Positions 1 to 5,679 of a DNA stretch of 6,638 bases are shown one piece after another (position 1 is the stretch's first letter; every line of letters begins with the position of its first letter). Under the pieces are notes generated by a model. It was not told the DNA's origin, made no database searches, and saw nothing but the letters and a program-made list of their open reading frames with translations. The stretch is from DAOUFU01 sp034429275 (GTDB lineage: Bacteria > Chloroflexota > Anaerolineae > Aggregatilineales > Aggregatilineaceae). The DNA lies in the NCBI GenBank assembly GCA_034429275.1, contig DAOUFU010000192.1, forward strand, positions 1 through 6,638, in the 5' to 3' direction. Position numbers and translations under genes: made by a program.

Positions 1-887
1 GGGGCAAGGATGCTGGCGAATGAGGCCTCAACGGAGGCCCGCTTCGCCGACTCGGCCCAGTACACGATGGTGGTGTCTCCCAGGACGATCTTTCTATTGG
101 GGTTGTCCGACGAGAGCAGGTAATTCAGTACAGTGGTATAGGCGAAGGCCGCTTTTCGGCTGACGGGTGAGTTTTTTCCTTGGGAGCGATTGTACGATTC
201 GTAAGCAGCGGCATTGAAGCCGACCAACGACGTGCCACCAGGTTGCCCTCCCTGCACGCCTTTCAATTTGGTGTGCAGACGTTCGACAGGGGCGATTTCA
301 CCGGTTACCAGGCACTGCATCAGCTCTGCATCCTGACCCTGGTAATGGTCCTCCCAGACCTGGCAGATGACGGGGTCTTCGTGCACATAGGTGCCGTTGA
401 ACATGAAGACGATGTTGCCCGTCGATTTGATCAGATCATCCTGCCACTGAGTGACTGCCGGATACTGCCAGTCTGCCTCTGGATCGTAGTTGGTCAGGAA
501 GGCGAGCAAGGCACGAGCTGCATCGCTGTCTGCACGGCTGAGCAGATCAATGTTATGGGCGCGGAATGCTTCGAAGCGCGGGTACGAGTAGGCACTTTCT
601 CTGTCCGAGAGGCCGAGCACATAGGTTGCGTTGTCCCAAAGGAACTTGGGGACCACGCCCACCGTGCGGTTCACTCGCGCCGGAACGATCATCCGGAGTG
701 GTCTTTCTTCAGTCTTTTTGCCGCGCTGGACCTGCTCAAACTGGGGAAATATATCCAGCAGGTCGCCGTCGGCGGAGATGTTGAGCGCAAAGCTGATGTT
801 TTCTACGCTGTATCCAAACCGGGCGATTTCGACGGAGGGGTCATCGCACAGGATGTCATAGTAACGGTAGAGTGCTTGCAGGATCAT
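1..887 (-). CDS. cas8c: Cas8c (Csd1), type I-C Cascade large subunit, C-terminal half outside window
   Basis: Reading the minus strand from the ATG at 887 gives an open frame of 295 codons with no stop before the left edge. The family is usually about 550-650 residues, so roughly half is seen. The protein begins MILQALYRYYDIL, a typical Csd1 start. Near residues 220-280 it carries the family-typical stretch GGTSLVGFNAAAYESY, then SQGKNSPVS, AAFAYTTVLNYLL and VLGDTTIVYWAES. Cas8c is the large subunit of the type I-C interference complex; in this family it recognises the PAM and helps open the target DNA. It starts 4 bases after the cas5c stop, with AAAGGA seven bases ahead of the ATG, so it is co-transcribed with cas3 and cas5c. 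In characterised I-C systems a small subunit, Cas11c, is translated from an internal start in the 3' part of cas8c. That part is not in this window. Assignment is by motif memory, not by a database search. Confidence 0.93.
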   Translation of the reverse strand, partial: MILQALYRYYDILCDDPSVEIARFGYSVENISFALNISADGDLLDIFPQFEQVQRGKKTEERPLRMIVPARVNRTVGVVPKFLWDNATYVLGLSDRESAYSYPRFEAFRAHNIDLLSRADSDAARALLAFLTNYDPEADWQYPAVTQWQDDLIKSTGNIVFMFNGTYVHEDPVICQVWEDHYQGQDAELMQCLVTGEIAPVERLHTKLKGVQGGQPGGTSLVGFNAAAYESYNRSQGKNSPVSRKAAFAYTTVLNYLLSSDNPNRKIVLGDTTIVYWAESAKRASVEASFASILA

Positions 888-891
888 GGGG

Positions 892-1551
892 TTATCCTTT
901 CAGCGACACCGTGCGCAGATCGATGACGCCATCGATCATCTCTGCCTTGAAGAACCGGGGTTGAATGTCATCCGGATTGCTGAAGTCCAGGTCGTAGAGC
1001 ATCCAACCGAGATCGCGTCGGCCCATCAGAGGGCTTTGTGGAATCTCGCCCTCTTCGAGTAATTCAAGGCGGGCGGGGAATTCTCTCGTTCCCAGGTATG
1101 GGGCGTGAAAGTGCTGGCCTTTGCGCAGGCGGCGCACGACCATGTTGTAGTGTTTTTCATCGGTATCATCGGCCTCGCGCTGATCGGTCATCTCGAAGTG
1201 AGCTTCGATGACATAGTCGACGTCTTTGAGGACCATCGAGGCGCGCTGTTGGCGTTGCTTGACTGCGTCCAGGAACACCGGGCCCTTGGACCCGTTCAAG
1301 CGCTGAGCAGCCTCACTTGTGGAGGCTTTTTCGCTGACCTCATTGCGTCGGATGTTGGTGAACCGGATTTCGTTCAGCACGTGAATCCGGTCGACTTTCC
1401 AGCGGATGGCGGGTTTCCAGTAGACCGCTTCGATGAGGCCGCGGGCAGCAGAAGGGGTGATGACCTCGTAGCTGACTCGCTCAACCTTCATCTCCGGTCG
1501 GGTGAACAGGGCGTAGTCGCCCCACACACGGATCGCGATTCCGTATCCCAT
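892..1551 (-). CDS. cas5c: Cas5c (Cas5d), crRNA-processing subunit of type I-C Cascade
   Basis: The 219-residue product opens MGYGIAIRVWGDYALFTRP, the usual Cas5c N-terminus, followed by the conserved region around ITPSAARGLIEAVYWKPAIR. In type I-C there is no Cas6; Cas5c cuts the pre-crRNA itself and stays bound to the 5' handle of the crRNA. The catalytic triad described for Bacillus halodurans Cas5d (Tyr46, Lys116, His117) has clear counterparts here: the Tyr of VYWKP (residue 44) and the Lys-His of EKHYN (residues 133-134). The enzyme should therefore be active. Length is normal for the family. An ATG three codons upstream (1560) is possible, but AAAGGA abuts it with no spacer. The same AAAGGA lies eight bases before the ATG at 1551, and that start also matches the family N-terminus. 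The gene lies 17 bases after the cas3 stop and 4 bases before cas8c, as expected inside an operon. Confidence 0.95.
   Translation of the reverse strand: MGYGIAIRVWGDYALFTRPEMKVERVSYEVITPSAARGLIEAVYWKPAIRWKVDRIHVLNEIRFTNIRRNEVSEKASTSEAAQRLNGSKGPVFLDAVKQRQQRASMVLKDVDYVIEAHFEMTDQREADDTDEKHYNMVVRRLRKGQHFHAPYLGTREFPARLELLEEGEIPQSPLMGRRDLGWMLYDLDFSNPDDIQPRFFKAEMIDGVIDLRTVSLKG
895..900 (-). promoter_or_regulatory. Ribosome binding site AAAGGA of cas8c
   Basis: AAAGGA sits within the last codons of cas5c, seven bases before the cas8c ATG at 887. This arrangement is typical of coupled translation within an operon. Confidence 0.6.
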
Positions 1552-1559
1552 CGGGAACA

Positions 1560-1565
1560 TCCTTT
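1560..1565 (-). promoter_or_regulatory. Ribosome binding site AAAGGA of cas5c
   Basis: AAAGGA on the minus strand lies eight bases before the ATG at 1551 but touches the ATG at 1560. It therefore favours the shorter Cas5c start. The motif is identical to the one in front of cas8c. Confidence 0.55.
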
Positions 1566-1568
1566 CAC

Positions 1569-3842
1569 TTAGCTGTCGAAGAAAATGGCATCACCGCTGC
1601 TGTCTCCGGCCAGGACCAGGCCAGTTTCGGGGTGGTACCAGGTGTGCATGCAGGCGGAATTGAGGACGTGGTAATGATCAGCAATTGGTAAAATCGCTCC
1701 TTGGGCCTGAAGGTTCTGGAATTCATGTTCGAAAATGTTCACCGTGTATATTTGCAATTGACGCAGTATGCGGGAAGGATCCAGGTTTTTTTGCAGCTCG
1801 TCGATCAGGTTTTGGGCTTTGTCGTCATACGGGACGATGACCGGAATGGTATTCTGATCAATCATACGAAAACATCGCGCGGCGGTCTCGAATTCAAAGT
1901 CAATGCGATTGGGGCCTTTGTCGAGCAAATCAACGACTCGCTGAGTATCGAATGCGTGCCCGTCTTGGATGGTATACAGCGTGTGATAATAGGCCTGGAT
2001 GGCTGCGATGCTGGTGGGATCGTTGGCATGATCACGCAGCACCTTTTCGGCAACGGAACCGGTCTGCTGAACATAGATGGGGGTACGCCTGACCAATGGA
2101 GTATCCGGGGTGAATACAAACATTGCTGCGTCAGCCTGTTTCATTTCGCGGTTGACCCGTCCTGCTGCCTGGATGATCGAATCCAGACCGGCCAGGGCGC
2201 GGTACCCAACGGGGAAATCTACATCTACCCCGGCTTCCATAACGCTCGTTGAAATCACACGGCAGGGCAGGCCGCCCGCCAGGCGCTCACGGATTTCCTG
2301 CAGGCGGGCTTTTCGATGAGCCGGGCACATCAGTGTGGATAGATGGAATTTTCCGTCTCCGTCCAGGCGGTCAAACAACCCCTTGGCGTGGCGGCGCGTA
2401 TTGACAATGCACAACGCTTGCTCTGTGTCATTTAGTCGTTCAACGATCTCGTCATCGGTCTGTTTTCCAAGATTGTGGACCTGGACCCGACGGTAGAAAT
2501 CGAACAAGTGCTGCGGATCGGGAGCCAGTTCGGTGAATGACGTTGTGCTGGGAAAGAACTGCTGCAATGAGGGTTGAGTGGCCGTGCAAAAGACCGCGGT
2601 CACATGGTAGTTTTGGACCAGTTCCTGTACTGCCAGCATACAAGGTTTTAAGTAGTTGCGTGGCAGTAGCTGTACTTCGTCGAAGACGATGACGCTGTTG
2701 GCCATGTTATGAAGTTTGCGAGCCTGCGACTTGCGATTGGCGAACAACGATTCAAAGAACTGCACATTGGTCGTCACCACGATGGGGATGTCCCAGTTTT
2801 CGGCGGCCAGGCGCAGTTTGTCCTGAGGATGTAAGGCCTCATCATCGTGGGGCCGGTACGCCGGTCCCCAATCGTAATTGGAATGATGTTCCAGGACATT
2901 TTCGGGACCGAGGTCGCCGAGTGCGTCTCGAAATACCGCAGCATTTTGCTCGATGATGCTGGTAAAAGGAAGGACATAGATCACACGCTGCAAGCCATAG
3001 TTTTGAGCATGGTTGAGCGCAAAAGCCATCGAAGCCAGGGTTTTGCCACCGCCGGTGGGGATGGTGAGCGTGAAAAAACCAGGCTTTTCCTGAGCCTTGT
3101 ACCGGCAGGCATTGAGGGTTTCGGTCCGTTTCTGGTTGATGGGGCCTGTTGGGTTCTGGAAGCGGTCGAGGTGGTGGTTGAACTGGGCGGCCAGCGCCGG
3201 GATGGCAGCATACTGCTCTCGTGTTGGGGCATGACCTTGCATATACCATTTTGTTTCCAACCAATCGGCATCGACCAGGACTGAGAACAACATGCGAATC
3301 AGGAACGACAACGTGAAGCCCGGATGGTCGCGGTTTATGATAAGGCGGGGTGGCTGAATCTGGAGTTGAGTAACGTCGATTTCTGACCTGTAACTCGCGT
3401 AGTTCGGCAGGTGCTTTTTCTCTCGCCGGGCCAGCAGGGTGGAAACGTCATCATCTGCCGGGCTTTCGTAGTCCGGTAACCCGGAATGGTGACCTGCGAT
3501 GCAGTAAGAGATCATTTCCGCCAGAAAACGCTGCGGCCCGGTTGAAAAGAGGCTCACAACCTCGCGCGCGCCAGCCGTTGCATGGTCCACACGGGATTTG
3601 CTGCCGCGAAGACGAGATTGGAACTCCTGGGAGTATTTGCCGATATCGTGCAGCAGCCCTGCGATGCGAGCCATGCCTGAAATCCCGATCTGCTCGCCCA
3701 TCTCCGCTGCCAGGTCGCCGGTGGCTGTCAGATGGTCTATCAACAATTGCCATTCAGATTCGGGGACTCCTTTCCTGGAATGGGCATAGTATCGGGAGCC
3801 GAAATCTTGGGGTTTCTGAAGTTCGGGCTTAAAGTTTGCCAA
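1569..3842 (-). CDS. cas3: Cas3, HD nuclease-helicase of the type I-C CRISPR system
   Basis: This is the target-degrading enzyme that Cascade recruits after R-loop formation: a metal-dependent HD single-strand DNase fused to an ATP-driven SF2 helicase. Numbered from the TTG start (757 residues), the HD domain fills about residues 15-200, with His21 (YYAHS), His65-Asp66 (LLHDIGKY), His87 (DHATAGA), His118-119 (AGHHSG) and Asp191/Asp193 (DADW). The helicase follows: Walker A TIPTGGGKT at 260-268, VTTNVQFFESLF at 356-367, DEVQ at 388-391, CTATQ at 419-423, STSVMEAGVDVDF at 531-543 and motif VI QAAGRVNR at 558-565. The remaining C-terminal part of about 190 residues fits the accessory Cas3 C-terminal domain. 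All key residues are present, so the protein looks intact. A GTG at 3857 lies in frame five codons upstream without a Shine-Dalgarno sequence; the TTG at 3842 has AGGAGG five bases ahead and is preferred. It is the first gene of the operon. Confidence 0.96.
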   Translation of the reverse strand: MANFKPELQKPQDFGSRYYAHSRKGVPESEWQLLIDHLTATGDLAAEMGEQIGISGMARIAGLLHDIGKYSQEFQSRLRGSKSRVDHATAGAREVVSLFSTGPQRFLAEMISYCIAGHHSGLPDYESPADDDVSTLLARREKKHLPNYASYRSEIDVTQLQIQPPRLIINRDHPGFTLSFLIRMLFSVLVDADWLETKWYMQGHAPTREQYAAIPALAAQFNHHLDRFQNPTGPINQKRTETLNACRYKAQEKPGFFTLTIPTGGGKTLASMAFALNHAQNYGLQRVIYVLPFTSIIEQNAAVFRDALGDLGPENVLEHHSNYDWGPAYRPHDDEALHPQDKLRLAAENWDIPIVVTTNVQFFESLFANRKSQARKLHNMANSVIVFDEVQLLPRNYLKPCMLAVQELVQNYHVTAVFCTATQPSLQQFFPSTTSFTELAPDPQHLFDFYRRVQVHNLGKQTDDEIVERLNDTEQALCIVNTRRHAKGLFDRLDGDGKFHLSTLMCPAHRKARLQEIRERLAGGLPCRVISTSVMEAGVDVDFPVGYRALAGLDSIIQAAGRVNREMKQADAAMFVFTPDTPLVRRTPIYVQQTGSVAEKVLRDHANDPTSIAAIQAYYHTLYTIQDGHAFDTQRVVDLLDKGPNRIDFEFETAARCFRMIDQNTIPVIVPYDDKAQNLIDELQKNLDPSRILRQLQIYTVNIFEHEFQNLQAQGAILPIADHYHVLNSACMHTWYHPETGLVLAGDSSGDAIFFDS

Positions 3843-3847
3843 ATCGT

Positions 3848-3853
3848 CCTCCT
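3848..3853 (-). promoter_or_regulatory. Shine-Dalgarno AGGAGG that fixes the cas3 start at TTG 3842
   Basis: On the minus strand AGGAGG is followed by five bases (ACGAT) and then TTG at 3842-3840, in frame with cas3. The upstream GTG at 3857 would place this perfect motif inside the coding sequence and has no comparable site of its own. Confidence 0.6.
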
Positions 3854-3901
3854 GCACGGGGCACTCAGGTTTAACGGCTCTGCCAGGCCGCCGATGTGGT
3901 T

Positions 3902-3936
3902 TTGCTCACCACCAGAGCAATTGCCGGGGGAATTGC
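3902..3936 (-). promoter_or_regulatory. Two overlapping inverted repeats in the cas3 leader
   Basis: TTGCTC (3902-3907) pairs with GAGCAA (3915-3920) across a seven-base loop. GCAATT (3917-3922) pairs with AATTGC (3931-3936) across an eight-base loop. The two stems share bases 3917-3920 and so exclude each other. They lie 60-95 bases upstream of the cas3 TTG. The stems are only six base pairs, so a role as operator or alternative leader fold is speculative. Confidence 0.25.
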
Positions 3937-3994
3937 GAAGTCGGCAGACATAGAACGAGTTACGCTACTTGTGGAAAAGTGATATTAGTCGTTA

Positions 3995-4023
3995 ATCGTA
4001 CACTCCTTTTGCGATGTAAGCAA
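3995..4023 (-). promoter_or_regulatory. Candidate promoter of the cas operon
   Basis: On the minus strand TTGCTT (4023-4018) and TACGAT (4000-3995) are 17 bases apart. Matches to consensus are moderate (three and four of six). The start point would be near 3988, giving a leader of roughly 145 bases before cas3. The position upstream of the first operon gene is right, but the motif is weak. Confidence 0.3.
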
Positions 4024-4029
4024 CCTGGT

Positions 4030-4057
4030 TTGAAAAAGGGCGAACATCAAATATGAT
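4030..4057 (+). promoter_or_regulatory. Candidate sigma70-type promoter towards the exporter gene
   Basis: TTGAAA (4030-4035) and TATGAT (4052-4057) each match the housekeeping consensus at five of six positions and are separated by 16 bases. Transcription would begin near 4064 and leave a 5' leader of about 245 bases before the exporter ATG. The location in an AT-rich intergenic stretch supports it. Consensus matching is less reliable outside Proteobacteria and Firmicutes. Confidence 0.45.
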
Positions 4058-4105
4058 TTGTCGATGTTGAGGTTATAGAGATTGTTTGAGGATCCCTTTT
4101 GCCGG

Positions 4106-4127
4106 TCCTTCTCTGTAGGGGAGAGGA
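4106..4127 (+). repeat. Imperfect hairpin in the exporter leader
   Basis: TCCTTCTCT pairs with GGAGAGGA, with one bulged T and a short GTAGG-type loop. It lies within the presumed leader of the exporter transcript. It is not followed by a clear U-run, so I do not call it a terminator. It could equally be a decayed copy of a short intergenic repeat. Confidence 0.25.
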
Positions 4128-4310
4128 TGGGAGAAACTGTGGATTCTGAGATCTGAGAGGGTGTCGTGAGCGGGAAGATAACCGCCCATGTACTTCCTGG
4201 ATGGCCTATCAAAGTGTCGCGGCTCTTGCCCGTGCAGGCGAATGGAGTTAAGTTAATGGTCATCCTGTCGCTGCGGATTGGCCCAGCGCCCATCCAGAGT
4301 TATCGACCTC

Positions 4311-5585
4311 ATGACACCACCAGCAGAATCGCCTGTTTCGCACGCTCCATCGTTCGGTCACTTTCGCCAGGGGTTCCGCGCCCTGCGCAACCGCAACTAC
4401 CGCCTGTTCTGGACCGGGCAACTGATCTCGGTCACCGGCACGTGGATGCAGACCACTGCCCAGGCCTGGCTGGTACTTCAGATCACTGGCTCGGCGCTGT
4501 CGCTGGGCACGGTGGCAGTTTTTCAGTACCTGCCGGTGACGCTGCTGTCGCTGTATGGGGGCGTGCTGGCCGACCGGCTGCGCAAACACCGGGTCCTGCT
4601 GATCACACAGGTGGCCGCCATGATCCAGGCGTTTGTGGTCGGGCTGCTGGTGGCGACCGATGCGATCGCACTGTGGCACATCTACGTGCTGGCGACGATC
4701 CTGGGGGTGATCAGCGCGGTCGATAACCCGGTGCGGCAGTCGTTTGTGGTGGAAATGGTCGGGCGTGAGGACGTGGGCAACGCGGTAGCGCTCAACTCGA
4801 TGGAGTTCAACGCGGCACGCATCGTCGGGCCGTCGGTGGCCGGGTTCGTCATCGATGCCATCGGGATTGCCCCGGCCCTGTTTCTGAACGCGGCCAGCTT
4901 CATCGCGGTGTTGATCGGGCTGGTGATGATGGATACGGCGGCGCTGCACGCCGCTCCACCATCGCGGCGGGAATCGGTCAACAAGCGCCTGGTCGAGGGG
5001 TTGTCATTCGCCTGGCGTACGCCAGCGATCCTGGCGGTGCTGATCGTCGTCGGGTTCATCGGCACGTTTGGGTACAATTTCACCATCACCCTGCCGCTGA
5101 TCGCGCGCTTCGTGCTGAATACCAGCGCGACCGGGTTCGGATCATTGGGGGCGTTCCTGGGGATCGGGTCGCTGGTGGGGGCCATCGCCGCTGCCTATCG
5201 CAGCAAGACGGGCATGAGTCACCTGTTGATCGGCGCGGGCGCGTTCAGCCTGCTGTTCGGCGCGGTGGCGCTCTCGCAGGTGTACGCGCTTTCGGCGGTG
5301 CTGCTGGTGGCGATGGGTTTTGCGGGGATCACGTTTGCCACCACGTCAAACACGCTGCTGCAGTTGTATACACCTGACGAACTGCGGGGCCGGATCATGA
5401 GCGTGCATGTGCTGCTGTTTATGGGCAGCACGCCGATCGGGGGATTCCTGACCGGCGCACTTTCGGATGTTGTCGGCGTGCAGGTGGCGCTGCTGGTCTG
5501 CGCGATGTGGTGCCTGGGCGGAGTCCTGCTGGCGGTGGTGTACTTTCGGCAGGCGCACATCGGTTCGGCGGCCCCGGCTGTGTGA
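4311..5585 (+). CDS. MFS exporter, MFS_3 / EntS-like family, substrate unknown
   Basis: The 424-residue product is an integral membrane protein of major facilitator type with about twelve hydrophobic segments between residues 35 and 412, the usual length for the family. After a polar N-terminus comes FRALRNRNYRLFWTGQLIS, the standard opening of MFS_3 (enterobactin-exporter-like) proteins. The TM2-TM3 loop motif GVLADRLRKHR lies at 84-94. The family-typical DNPVRQSFVVEMV (138-150), ALNSMEFNAARIVGPSVAGF (160-179) and TPDELRGRIMS (354-364) are all present. It should export a small molecule by proton antiport; the substrate cannot be told from sequence, and the enterobactin link is only by family. 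The ATG at 4311 is chosen because the conserved region begins soon after it. An in-frame TTG at 4278 would add 11 residues without a better ribosome site. The gene is divergent from cas3, convergent with the WD40 gene and apparently transcribed alone. Confidence 0.88.
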   Translation: MTPPAESPVSHAPSFGHFRQGFRALRNRNYRLFWTGQLISVTGTWMQTTAQAWLVLQITGSALSLGTVAVFQYLPVTLLSLYGGVLADRLRKHRVLLITQVAAMIQAFVVGLLVATDAIALWHIYVLATILGVISAVDNPVRQSFVVEMVGREDVGNAVALNSMEFNAARIVGPSVAGFVIDAIGIAPALFLNAASFIAVLIGLVMMDTAALHAAPPSRRESVNKRLVEGLSFAWRTPAILAVLIVVGFIGTFGYNFTITLPLIARFVLNTSATGFGSLGAFLGIGSLVGAIAAAYRSKTGMSHLLIGAGAFSLLFGAVALSQVYALSAVLLVAMGFAGITFATTSNTLLQLYTPDELRGRIMSVHVLLFMGSTPIGGFLTGALSDVVGVQVALLVCAMWCLGGVLLAVVYFRQAHIGSAAPAV

Positions 5586-5625
5586 TCGCGCGGGGGCGGC
5601 TGCCAACTGCGAAGGCGAACAAGCG

Positions 5626-5656
5626 CAAACGCCGGGGCATCTGCCCCCGGCGTTTG
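5626..5656. terminator. Hairpin terminator between convergent exporter and WD40 genes
   Basis: CAAACGCCGGGG (5626-5637) is perfectly complementary to CCCCGGCGTTTG (5645-5656), a 12-bp GC-rich stem around a seven-base loop (CATCTGC). It begins 41 bases after the exporter stop and ends 24 bases before the WD40 stop. On the plus strand the 3' arm runs into TTTGTTGT, a T-rich tail. On the minus strand the end is CGTTTGCGCTTGTT, less T-rich. It most likely ends the exporter transcript and may serve both genes. Confidence 0.8.
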
Positions 5657-5679
5657 TTGTCAGGCAGCGTGTGGAGCGA

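Larger units (their letters stand above)
3843..4310. other. Intergenic region between divergent cas3 and exporter genes
   Basis: This stretch of about 470 bases has no ORF with recognisable protein character. It is AT-richer than its flanks: hand count of 4021-4080 gives 23 G or C in 60. It contains candidate promoters for both directions near 3995-4057, small hairpins at 3902-3936 and 4106-4127, and a tandem duplication TCTGAGA TCTGAGA at 4145-4158. No CRISPR repeat unit, transposon end or tRNA was recognised. The ORF of 102 codons on the minus strand (4293-3985) ends in unstructured, low-similarity sequence and is treated as chance. Confidence 0.7.

Noticed and set aside
180..926. Plus-strand ORF of 248 codons
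   Set aside because: It lies antisense to cas8c, whose minus-strand frame shows clear Csd1 motifs; the plus-strand product has no recognisable family.
1105..1572. Plus-strand ORF of 155 codons
   Set aside because: Antisense shadow of cas5c.
1701..2252. Plus-strand ORF of 183 codons
   Set aside because: Antisense shadow of the cas3 C-terminal region.
3985..4293. Minus-strand ORF of 102 codons in the intergenic region
   Set aside because: No good ribosome site, no recognisable domain, and it spans the candidate promoters; probably chance.
4197..4297. Inverted repeat CTGGATGG / CCATCCAG as a possible mobile element
   Set aside because: Only eight bases, about 85 bases apart, with no target duplication or transposase; likely chance.
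3858..4310. CRISPR array or leader next to cas3
   Set aside because: No repeat of 25-40 bases recurs anywhere in the gap; the array must lie elsewhere, most likely left of the window.
4166..4726. Plus-strand ORF of 186 codons overlapping the exporter start
   Set aside because: It is out of frame with the clearly conserved MFS protein and is low-complexity in its second half.
4260..4949. Minus-strand ORF of 229 codons opposite the exporter
   Set aside because: Its product is dominated by His, Arg, Gln, Asp and Pro, a typical artefact opposite a GC-rich membrane-protein gene.
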